Shown here piece after piece: positions 42,937-50,289 of a stretch of DNA of 64,000 nucleotides. The notes beneath the pieces are model-generated. The model did no database searches and was not told where the DNA came from. It worked only from the letters and a program-made list of their open reading frames with translations. The translations under genes and the position numbers were made by a program. Each line of letters opens with the position of its first letter. The first letter of the stretch is position 1. Origin of the DNA: Nocardia mexicana NBRC 108244 (GTDB lineage Bacteria; Actinomycetota; Actinomycetes; Mycobacteriales; Mycobacteriaceae). Where the stretch lies: positions 53,143-117,142 of the forward strand of contig NZ_BDBV01000073.1 of the NCBI RefSeq assembly GCF_001613165.1, given 5' to 3'.

Positions 42937-42977
42937 AGGCCCTGGGCGAGAACGAAGGTCGTTCCGGCCCAGGGCCT
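42937..42977 (-). terminator. Strong intrinsic-type terminator after the binding-protein gene
   Basis: On the reverse strand AGGCCCTGGGC pairs perfectly with GCCCAGGGCCT (11 bp), enclosing a second stem GAACGA-CCT-TCGTTC (its arms within 42950-42964), and is followed by TTTCG. It begins 14 bp after the solute-binding-protein stop. It separates the cluster into an exporter/binding-protein unit and the N-hydroxylase-led biosynthetic operon. Confidence 0.8.
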
Positions 42978-42990
42978 GTGCGGAGGAGGG

Positions 42991-44604
42991 TCAGCGGGCT
43001 TGCGGCTGGTCGGCGGCGATCGTCACCGTCTCCAGATCCAGGTCGCGGAACGGGGTCACCACCACATTCCGCAGTCGCTGGGACCAGCCAGTCTGCACGC
43101 CGGGCGTCAGCAGCGGGATCGCGGGCATGTCCTGCAGGATGAGCCGTTCGGCCTGCTGGTACAGCGCGGCCGCCTCGGCCTCGGCGGCAGTGCCGTCGGC
43201 CCGGGCCAGCAGCGCGTCCACCTGCGGGTTGGAATATCGGCCGGTGTTGGACGAGCCGCCGGTGCGGTACAGCGGATTGAGGAAGTTCTCGATCGACGGA
43301 TAGTCGGCGACCCAGCCGGTGCGGTAGATCGAACTCATCTGCCCGCCGTCGATGCTGCGGCGGAACTCACCCAGCGTCGGCACCGGGACGAACCGGCATT
43401 CGCGGCCCACCGCCTCGGTGATCGAGGCGCAGACGGCGGTCAGCCATTTCTCGTTGGCCGTATCGATATTCGACGAGATCTCGATCGGCCCCTGAAAACC
43501 ACTGCTGTCGAACAACTCCCGGGCCTGCTCCGGCCGGTACCGGCACAGGTCGCCGCACTGGTCGGGAACCGCGCCGCGCACGGTCGGCGGCACCAGGCCG
43601 CCGGCGGGCGTCCGGTCGCCGGTGAATACCCGGTCGACCACGGCCTGCCGATCGACCGCCATCGACAGCGCCTGCCGCACCCGCGGGTCGGCGTAGCGGG
43701 AGTCGTAGAGCGGGAAGGTGATCGACTGCAGTCCCGACCCGGTCTTGACCAGATGGCGTCCCTCGAGCTCCTGCTTGTACCGGCCGCCGACCAGCGCGTC
43801 GCCCGGCAGCACCTCGAGGAAGTCGAGGCGGTTGGCGACGACGTCGGCGTAGGCGCCCTCCAGGGATTTGTTGAAGCGGAACTCGGCCCGCCGGATCACG
43901 GGCTTGCGCAGGCCGGTGGGGTTGTCGGCGCGCTGCACCACGATGCTCGATCCGCGCGTGTGCGAGACGAATTCGAACGGTCCGTTGCCGACGGGATGTG
44001 CCTCGTACCCGGCGCGGTCGGTGAAGAACTTCGCGGGCAGCGGCGCGTAGGCGACATAGCCCAGCCGGGTGGGGAACGACGGCAGGGCTTGGGTGAGGGT
44101 GACCTCGAACCGGTGGTCGTCGACGACACGCAGCCCGCTGAGCTCCCGCGCGGCGGGTGCGGCGCCCTGTACTCGGTCGAATCCCTCGATGACGGAGAGG
44201 AATCCGGCGCCCTGTTGATTGTTCGGACCGTAGGCGGTGTGGTTCCACGCGTCGACGAAGCTGCGGGCGGTGACCGGCGATCCGTCGTGGAATGTCCACC
44301 CGTGCCGCAGGGCGATGGTGAACACTCGGGAGTCGGTGGTCTCGATCGATTCGGCGACCGCATTGCGGGGTGCGGCGGTGCGCGGATCGTAGTCGACCAG
44401 GCCCTTGAACAGCGTGCGCAGAATCTTGGATCCGCCGGCGTCGGTGGTATTGCCGGGGATCAGGGCGTTGGCGGGTTCGGTGGTGTTGAGCGTGATCGAG
44501 TCGGACTGCGGCGCAACGGGTTCGGAGCCCGAACCGCAACCGGAGGCCAGGGCGGCCGCCAGTGCGGTGGTGACGGCGCAGAGCGCGAGTCGGGATGTTC
44601 GCAT
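42991..44604 (-). CDS. Family-5 solute-binding lipoprotein (orphan, cluster-associated)
   Basis: A 537-residue lipoprotein with signal RLALCAVTTALAAALASGC (lipobox ASGC near residue 23) and a DppA/OppA-type binding domain: SKILRTLFKGLVDYDPR, HDGSPVTARSFVDAWN and YADPRVRQALSMAVDRQ are typical family-5 segments. No permease or ATPase gene is in the cluster, so it may work with a transporter elsewhere, sense the product, or bind it for self-protection. It is not similar enough in the visible motifs to be a copy of the secF-adjacent lipoprotein. A terminator follows its stop. Confidence 0.85.
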   Translation of the reverse strand: MRTSRLALCAVTTALAAALASGCGSGSEPVAPQSDSITLNTTEPANALIPGNTTDAGGSKILRTLFKGLVDYDPRTAAPRNAVAESIETTDSRVFTIALRHGWTFHDGSPVTARSFVDAWNHTAYGPNNQQGAGFLSVIEGFDRVQGAAPAARELSGLRVVDDHRFEVTLTQALPSFPTRLGYVAYAPLPAKFFTDRAGYEAHPVGNGPFEFVSHTRGSSIVVQRADNPTGLRKPVIRRAEFRFNKSLEGAYADVVANRLDFLEVLPGDALVGGRYKQELEGRHLVKTGSGLQSITFPLYDSRYADPRVRQALSMAVDRQAVVDRVFTGDRTPAGGLVPPTVRGAVPDQCGDLCRYRPEQARELFDSSGFQGPIEISSNIDTANEKWLTAVCASITEAVGRECRFVPVPTLGEFRRSIDGGQMSSIYRTGWVADYPSIENFLNPLYRTGGSSNTGRYSNPQVDALLARADGTAAEAEAAALYQQAERLILQDMPAIPLLTPGVQTGWSQRLRNVVVTPFRDLDLETVTIAADQPQAR

Positions 44605-44753
44605 CGGGATGGGTGCCTTCCTGCGGGACGAACGGATCTGTTCGCGCGGCGGCACGAGCTGCCGGAACGCGGATCCGAAAACCCAGTGCAGCAGAGCGGG
44701 TGATTGGCCGACACCGGCCGCGGAGCCGGACAATCAAATCCGGTCAACCGGAG

Positions 44754-45302
44754 TCAGGACTGCGTGGTGGAGAACCCGATCCACACCGATCCCCACCAAC
44801 AAGCCTGGGAGACAAGGGCACTCGCGGCGCCGCGCAGGAGCAAGCGGCGGCCGGGTGCGGGTTCGGCGGCCATCCGGCGTCCGAGTGCCGCCGCCTGCAA
44901 CCCATTGACGATGAGTGCGAGCACCAGGACCAGCTTGATCCGCGTGGCCCCGGCGGCGAGGTCGGGTGCGAGGAACGTGCCGCTGGCGACCAGGCCGGAC
45001 ATGCCGAGCCAGATGGGCAGATGCAGTCGTCGCATGCCGCGGACCAGTTCGGCCAGGGTGGTGCGCCGGGCCAGCCATAGGAGGGCGAGATAGTCGGCGA
45101 CCAGCACGGCCCCCATGCCGAGCACCAGCGACACCAGATGCACGAAGAGCGCCGCCTCGCGCGTGGCGGGGCCCACCTGCAACCGCGTGGAGGCCCAGAC
45201 GGCGAGCGCGAGCCCGGCGATCGCGGCGGCGCCGATCGGCGCCGCCCACCCGCGCGGGCGGCGGCGGAGAGGGGACGGTCTGGTCCCGATATCGGTGGAC
45301 AC
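44754..45302 (-). CDS. Unknown integral membrane protein
   Basis: A 182-residue protein starting at GTG 45302, with about four membrane segments (around residues 20-40, 48-75, 95-115, 118-138) and a basic, Arg-rich N-terminus (RPSPLRRRPRGW). The segment FVHLVSLVLGMGAVLVADYL is reminiscent of small CopD- or DUF2231-like membrane proteins with a conserved His in the first pair of helices. I do not assign a function. It sits between the exporter gene (preceded by a large hairpin) and the binding-protein gene, all on the reverse strand, and may be part of export or resistance. Confidence 0.6.
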   Translation of the reverse strand: MSTDIGTRPSPLRRRPRGWAAPIGAAAIAGLALAVWASTRLQVGPATREAALFVHLVSLVLGMGAVLVADYLALLWLARRTTLAELVRGMRRLHLPIWLGMSGLVASGTFLAPDLAAGATRIKLVLVLALIVNGLQAAALGRRMAAEPAPGRRLLLRGAASALVSQACWWGSVWIGFSTTQS

Positions 45303-45320
45303 GTTGCTTCGACCCTTCGA

Positions 45321-45389
45321 TCCGGCCCTGTCGGCGCACTGCTTCGCCTCTCAGTGAAGAGGCGAGATGCGTTGTCCGACAGGGCCGGA
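45321..45389. terminator. 69-bp near-perfect hairpin between exporter and membrane-protein genes
   Basis: Outer arms TCCGGCCCTGTCGG (45321-45334) and CCGACAGGGCCGGA (45376-45389) are perfectly complementary over 14 bp. An inner hairpin TCGCCTCT-CAGTGA-AGAGGCGA (45344-45365) adds 8 bp. It starts 12 bp after the MFS stop and ends 18 bp before the next start. It could attenuate or terminate read-through, stabilise the exporter mRNA, or be a mobile palindromic element. No U-tract is present. Confidence 0.65.
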
Positions 45390-45401
45390 CGGAGGTGAAC
45401 A

Positions 45402-46622
45402 TCAATCCCCGGACGCCTGCTCGCGTTCCGGCATTCCGGCGTAGGCGAACCAGGCCGCGGCGAGTCCGAGCGCGCCGCAGAGCAACCACACCCCGGCCCC
45501 GAACTGCTCCCAGGCCAGCACGCCGAGGGTGGGTCCCAGCGCCAGGCCGAGCCCGAAGGTGGCCTGATGGGTGGCGACGTAGCGGGCCTTCACCGCGGCC
45601 GGGAACGTGCTCGGATAGGCGAACATGGTGGGCCCGTTGATCATTACGCCCAGCACGAACACCGCCGTGCACACCAGCACCGCCGCGATCGCGCTGCCCG
45701 CCAGGGCGTATCCGGCCACACCGAGGCCCATGATCGCGGTGCCCACCGCGCCCACCACATTGCCGCGGCGGTGCGTCAGATACGAGGTGATCTTCAGCTC
45801 GAACGCGATCAGCACCACCGACGCCGTGACCAGCACCGCGCTGTACCACGCCGTGGAGTAGCCCTCGCGGGCCAGATTCAGCGGCAGCGCGACGGTGTAC
45901 TGCACGTAGATGAGCGTGCCGAGTAGCACCGAGGCGAGGAACAGGTGGTAGCGGTAGTCGCGGGCGATCGTGGCGTAGCCCGAACGCCGTTGCGGCGCAC
46001 GAGGATCCGGCTTCGGCGCCGCGGTCGCGGGAAGCAATGTCAGTGCCAGGAGCGCGTACGCCAGCGCGGTGCACGCGTCGACCCAGTACAGCAGGTTCCA
46101 CTCGATGAGGATGAGCCCGGCCGCGAGCAGCGGGGCCAGCGCGGCGCCGGTGTTCAGCGCGATGCGCATCATCGAGAAGCCCATCACCCGATACTGTTCG
46201 GGCATCAGGTCGCTGAGCAGCACCGCGGCCGCGGGTCGATACGCCTGGGTCACCAGTCCCGCGGCGGCGACGATCGCGACCAGCGCCGGGAAGGCGCCCG
46301 GGCGGCTGAGAACCGGAATCAGGGCGAGGCAGGCCGCCGACGCGGTCATGGACGCCACGATCGTGGTGCGCGGCCCGAGCCGGTGCGTGAGTTCACCGCC
46401 GAGCATCGTGCCGAGCACCGCGCCCGCGCTGTACGCGGTGAGCGCGAAACCGGCTCGGCCGATCGAGAATTCGTGATGGATCAGGTACAGCACCAGGAAG
46501 GTCTGCACGAAGGCGCCCAATTGATTGATCAGCACCCCGAGCAGCAGCACTCGGACGGGGCGCGGGGTGCCCCGGAGCGCCACCAGGACACCGGTGCGCT
46601 CCGGGGAACGAACGGCGGTCAT
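45402..46622 (-). CDS. MFS exporter
   Basis: A 406-residue major facilitator protein with twelve predicted membrane helices. Motif A-like loop GGELTHRLGPRTT lies between helices 2 and 3, and helix 5 has LNTGAALAPLLAAGL, similar to motif C of drug/proton antiporters. It resembles the MDR-type exporters of small molecules. Its ATGA start overlaps the preceding gene's stop. As the only complete transporter in the cluster it is the likely exporter of the pathway product and a self-resistance determinant. Confidence 0.87.
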   Translation of the reverse strand: MTAVRSPERTGVLVALRGTPRPVRVLLLGVLINQLGAFVQTFLVLYLIHHEFSIGRAGFALTAYSAGAVLGTMLGGELTHRLGPRTTIVASMTASAACLALIPVLSRPGAFPALVAIVAAAGLVTQAYRPAAAVLLSDLMPEQYRVMGFSMMRIALNTGAALAPLLAAGLILIEWNLLYWVDACTALAYALLALTLLPATAAPKPDPRAPQRRSGYATIARDYRYHLFLASVLLGTLIYVQYTVALPLNLAREGYSTAWYSAVLVTASVVLIAFELKITSYLTHRRGNVVGAVGTAIMGLGVAGYALAGSAIAAVLVCTAVFVLGVMINGPTMFAYPSTFPAAVKARYVATHQATFGLGLALGPTLGVLAWEQFGAGVWLLCGALGLAAAWFAYAGMPEREQASGD

Positions 46623-47467
46623 CGCGGTCTGCCCTCCGTATCCGTGAAAAGAGCCTGTACGGAACCGAAGTCGAGCCCGTCGGCCAGGGCCGTGTAGGTG
46701 CCGTGGGCGAGCAACTCGGCCGCGGCGGCCTGTACGCGTTCGTAGGCCGCCTGCGCGATCGCCGAGCCCACGCTGATGCGGCGGGCTCCGGCCGCCGCGA
46801 GCTCCGGGACCGAGGGCGCGCCCGGCCCGGCCATGACGTTCACCGGCAGTGGCGATTTCGCGGCGAGCTCGGCCACGGTGTCGAGATCCAGCAGGCCAGG
46901 AACGAACAAGCTGTCCGCCCCGGCCTCGGCGTACGCGACCGCCCGGTCCAGCACCTCGTCGAAGCGGTCCTCGGGCGCGCCGATGCCGAACAGGTACACG
47001 TCGGTGCGGGCGTTGATCACCAGTTCGGTGAGTCCCGCGTGCGTGGCCGCGGTGCGCGCGGCGCTCAGGCGGCCCGCCTGCTCGCCGCTGTCGAACAGCG
47101 GGCCGCCGGGGCGCACCGAATCCTCCAGGTTCACCCCGACCGCACCGGCTTCGACGGTCGCGGTGATCGTCGCGGCGACATCGGCGGGTGCCGGGCCGTA
47201 GCCACCTTCGATATCGGCGGTGACCGGTACCTCGACCGCATCGGCGATGCGGCGCACCTGGTCGACCATCTCCGCGCGGGTCAGCCGCTGCCCGTCACCG
47301 CGACCGAGCGCCCACGACACCGCCGCGCTGGTGGTCGCGACCGCGGCCGCACCGGCCCGGGCGACCAGGGCGGCGCTGACCGCATCCCACGCATTCGGCA
47401 GCACGAATGCGCCCCCCGCGTGCAACTGCCGAAACGCCGCCGCCTGCTTGCGCTGATTTTCCTTCAC
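46619..47467 (-). CDS. Isocitrate lyase/PEP mutase superfamily protein
   Basis: A 282-residue (alpha/beta)8-barrel protein. The N-terminus FVLPNAWDAVSAALVARAG, the Mg-binding VTADIEGGYGPAP and the INARTDVYL segment are characteristic. The loop following the central barrel reads GVNLEDS, not the EDK-x5-NS motif of true PEP mutase, so phosphonate formation is unlikely; it is closer to the carboxyvinyl-/oxaloacetate-lyase-like side of the family. GTG start with GAGGAG. First gene of the exporter unit. Its product could supply or remove a small acid such as glyoxylate or pyruvate, which would fit a pathway releasing glyoxylate, but this is inference. Confidence 0.82.
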   Translation of the reverse strand: MKENQRKQAAAFRQLHAGGAFVLPNAWDAVSAALVARAGAAAVATTSAAVSWALGRGDGQRLTRAEMVDQVRRIADAVEVPVTADIEGGYGPAPADVAATITATVEAGAVGVNLEDSVRPGGPLFDSGEQAGRLSAARTAATHAGLTELVINARTDVYLFGIGAPEDRFDEVLDRAVAYAEAGADSLFVPGLLDLDTVAELAAKSPLPVNVMAGPGAPSVPELAAAGARRISVGSAIAQAAYERVQAAAAELLAHGTYTALADGLDFGSVQALFTDTEGRPR

Positions 47468-47533
47468 CTGCGACTCCTCGCAACGTCGAATTTCCGAAGT
47501 GGAACGCGACGAAGATTACCGGTGCGACGACGG

Positions 47534-47570
47534 TATTTACTTGGGGCCGAAAGTAATTCGAACAATCGAA
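47534..47570 (-). promoter_or_regulatory. Candidate promoter/operator of the exporter unit
   Basis: A TAAATA hexamer (reverse strand, 47534-47539) about 66 bp upstream of the lyase-family gene could be a -10 element. At the expected -35 distance lies an inverted repeat TTCGA-ACAA-TCGAA (47557-47570), which may be an operator. The stretch is clearly more AT-rich than its surroundings. Confidence 0.4.
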
Positions 47571-47598
47571 CGTCAATCGCCCGAGCGCCGCGAACCGG

Positions 47599-48969
47599 TC
47601 ATCCGATCATCGGGTCGGCGGTGCGCAGGTCGACCACCGGGAGTTCGACGGTATCCATCTCCGGATACATCGCGAAGCGACTGGTCTGCTGGGCCACCAG
47701 CCTGCCGACCAGCGACGGCAGCAGATATCGCTCCGGTGCCGAAACGCGGTGCAGCAGACCGCAATCGATCAGGCTGTCCACGGCGTGCTCGGCGGCGTCG
47801 ACCGAGATGTGCAGTACGCGCGCGAGCCCGCCGGGCGTGACCTCGTCGGCACCGGCGGTGCACATGTGCACGACGTGTTTGGCCAGTGGCGGCAGCGAAA
47901 GATACGCCGGGAGCAGGGATCCGGCGAGGCTCACGTCGCCGATCCGCAGCCAGTCGGCCACCTGGATGCCGGCGTCCAGGCGGTCGGCCACCTCGCCGAG
48001 CCGGCGGCCGGGCTGGGCGGCGATCTTGCGGCCCGCGATGGTGATCGCCAGCGGCAGGTGCGCGCAGAAATGGGTGATGCGCAGTGCCGCATCGTGTTCG
48101 GCCCGCACGCGGTCGTTGCCGATCAGCAACCGCAGCAGCGCCAGCGAATCCGTGCGGGGCAGCGGGGTGAGGGTGGTCCGCCGGATCCCGTCGAGCCCGA
48201 GCAACCGCGACCGGCTGGTCACCAGGATCTGGCTGGTCCGGGAGCGGGCCAGCAGCGGCCGGACCCGGCGCTCGTCGCGCACGTCGTCGAGCACCACGAC
48301 CACCCGCCGCTGCGCGAGCATCGACCGGTAGAGGCCGATCCGGTGCATGTCGTCGACCGGGATCCGATCGGGCGGCACGCCGAGTGCCTGCAGGAATCCC
48401 GCCATGACCTCCATCGGCTGCACGTCGTCGGCGCCCATGTCGGCCCACAGCTGACCGTCCGGGAACTCGCCGGTCATGCGGTGCGCGATGCGCAGCGCGA
48501 AGGTCGTCTTGCCGATGCCGACGGCGCCCCGGATGAGCAGCGGCACGCGGCCCTCGGCGGCATGCGTCAGCATGGCCCGGGCCCCCTCGAACTCCGCGGT
48601 GCGCCCGACGAAATCGTGCACACCGATGGGTAACTGCGCCGGGTGCGGGTGCCCGATCGCCTCCGGCTGCCGGTCGTCACCGGACGGCTCGGCGGGTTCG
48701 AAACCGTTGTCGCCGCGGATCTCTCGCCACCGCTGCTCCCATTCGGTAGTATCACCGTCACAGGCGCGGACGAACGCCAGGGTGACCTGCAGCGTGGGGA
48801 TCCGGTGCCCGCTGGCGGCCTCCGACAGCACGGAGGGGGAGTAGAGGGCCACGCTGGCCATCCGGCGATACGACGGATTGCCCGCAGCGGCACGTAGTTT
48901 GCGAAGATCACCCGCGAAGGCGGCCAGTGGGCCGGTGCGGGTGTCCAGGGGTTTCTCACGTCTGCCCAT
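47599..48969 (-). CDS. HTH/NB-ARC transcriptional regulator
   Basis: A 456-residue regulator. The N-terminal HTH (residues about 14-80: FAGDLRKLRAAAGNPSYRRM, SPSVLSEAASGHRIPTLQV) is followed by an NB-ARC/STAND ATPase: FVGRTAEFEGARAML, P-loop IRGAVGIGKTTFALRIA, Walker B VVVVLDDVRD and sensor ILVTSRSRLL, and a winged-helix end (LLHRVSAPERYLLPSLVGRL). It lacks both a BTAD domain and TPR repeats, so it is a short SARP-like/AfsR-like STAND protein. Such regulators commonly activate adjacent biosynthetic clusters; this one lies at the upstream end, 131 bp from the exporter unit. Confidence 0.87.
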   Translation of the reverse strand: MGRREKPLDTRTGPLAAFAGDLRKLRAAAGNPSYRRMASVALYSPSVLSEAASGHRIPTLQVTLAFVRACDGDTTEWEQRWREIRGDNGFEPAEPSGDDRQPEAIGHPHPAQLPIGVHDFVGRTAEFEGARAMLTHAAEGRVPLLIRGAVGIGKTTFALRIAHRMTGEFPDGQLWADMGADDVQPMEVMAGFLQALGVPPDRIPVDDMHRIGLYRSMLAQRRVVVVLDDVRDERRVRPLLARSRTSQILVTSRSRLLGLDGIRRTTLTPLPRTDSLALLRLLIGNDRVRAEHDAALRITHFCAHLPLAITIAGRKIAAQPGRRLGEVADRLDAGIQVADWLRIGDVSLAGSLLPAYLSLPPLAKHVVHMCTAGADEVTPGGLARVLHISVDAAEHAVDSLIDCGLLHRVSAPERYLLPSLVGRLVAQQTSRFAMYPEMDTVELPVVDLRTADPMIG

Positions 48970-49245
48970 GTCGATACCTATCCTCCGAATGCGGTGCGGC
49001 GCAGGGCCGAACTCGCCACGACGGCGATGCCCCCTGTGTGGGGCCTCGCCCCCGCCCCCGATGCGGAGTGTTCGTGGTACCGGACCACGTCCGCGTCATC
49101 GTCCGTATGGACGGTGCACGGATTTCGTTCCGGTGTCGTTCAGCAGACAACGGCGTGTCTACCCCTGCATCGGATCGGCCGGGCCGGATATTAACGAGTT
49201 GACGTGGAACACACGGTTTTTCGTACCGATGCGTATGTAGTTCGG

Positions 49246-49974
49246 CTACCGATCGCGAGGACGGAGCCGATAGCTGCGGCAGGGCGCGCCGAGTACCGGA
49301 TACGCGACATTGCGGACCGGAGTGCCGCCGGGCGTGGTCCCGTACTCGGTCCCGGCGTGCGCATGTCCGTGCACCACCAGATCCGCGCGGCCCGCGTCGG
49401 CCGCCGCGCCCAGCTCCGCGCAGCCGAGCCCGGGAAAGATCCGGGGCGGTTCACCGGCGAGCGTGCCGAGGATCGGTGCGAAATGCATCAGGGCGATGCG
49501 GAGGTCGGTGTCGAGCGTGTCCAGGGCCGCCCGTAACCGCAGCGCGTCGGCGGGCCCGCGACGGTAGCGCTCTCTATGTTCGGGGCTGCCGCTGTCCGGA
49601 TCGCCGGGATGGCCCGGGAAGCCGCCGCTGCCGCCCATCACGCCCGCGATACCGACGCGAACACCGCCGACGTCGAGCACGGTGGTGGTGCCGTCCAGCA
49701 TCCGCACCCCGGCATCGGCGAGCATGGCGGCGATCCGGAAGCCCTGGCGGTGGTCGTGGTCGTGGTTGCCCAGCACCCCCACCATCGGCACCGGCACCCC
49801 GGCCAGCTCGGCGCAGAGCATGTCCGCCTCGCGCAGCGTGCCGCCCTCGGTCAGGTCCCCGGCGAGCAACAGCAGATCGGCGTCCAGCTCGAGAAACGCG
49901 GGACGGAACCGCCCGCACACGGCCGCCCGGATATGCAGATCTCCCACCGCCGCCACCCGTACCCCACCGCGCAT
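49246..49974 (-). CDS. Calcineurin-like metallophosphoesterase
   Basis: A 242-residue dinuclear-metal phosphoesterase with all signature blocks: VAAVGDLHIR, LLLLAGDLTEGG, GVLGNHDHDH and VVHGHAHAGTEY. Start ATG 49974, just before RVAAVGDLH; an upstream ATG at 50010 adds an unrelated-looking tail. Substrate unknown; related small enzymes act on cyclic nucleotides, nucleotides or phosphodiesters. The 276-bp gap to the left (48970-49245) shows only a short palindrome GTGGT-ACCGG-ACCAC (near 49074-49088) and no gene. Confidence 0.85.
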   Translation of the reverse strand: MRGGVRVAAVGDLHIRAAVCGRFRPAFLELDADLLLLAGDLTEGGTLREADMLCAELAGVPVPMVGVLGNHDHDHRQGFRIAAMLADAGVRMLDGTTTVLDVGGVRVGIAGVMGGSGGFPGHPGDPDSGSPEHRERYRRGPADALRLRAALDTLDTDLRIALMHFAPILGTLAGEPPRIFPGLGCAELGAAADAGRADLVVHGHAHAGTEYGTTPGGTPVRNVAYPVLGAPCRSYRLRPRDR

Positions 49975-50289
49975 ACCGCCCAGCGAGCCACAGACCGGCG
50001 GGCCTGTCAACGGCGGTCCGGGCCGTCCCGACGGGTGCGTTCCATCGTGTGACCGGTGCCGGAGGGCCGCGGGCGCGGGTATCAGCCATGGTTCTGCAAA
50101 CTCGTCGGCCGAGTCCTGGGCTCGCGAGGTGGCGCGTCGGCCGGGCCCCGGATTCCGGATCTCCGTCCGCCCTGACCACCGGTAAGCGGCGGAGCACGGC
50201 GCGTGTCACCCGACCGGATTAAAGTTGGTGGTCTGAGCCGTTGGACCGGCCGGGTAGGGTGGTCCGATCTAGCCGGGAGAGGTGGTGGC

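Noticed and set aside
46619..47467. PEP mutase starting a phosphonate pathway
   Set aside because: The EDK-x5-NS motif of true PEP mutase is replaced by LEDS, and no phosphonopyruvate decarboxylase or dehydrogenase is found.
50203..50289. A longer start for rel
   Set aside because: The extra residues are unlike Rel N-termini and have no ribosome-binding site, while ATG 50290 has GAGAGGTGG upstream.
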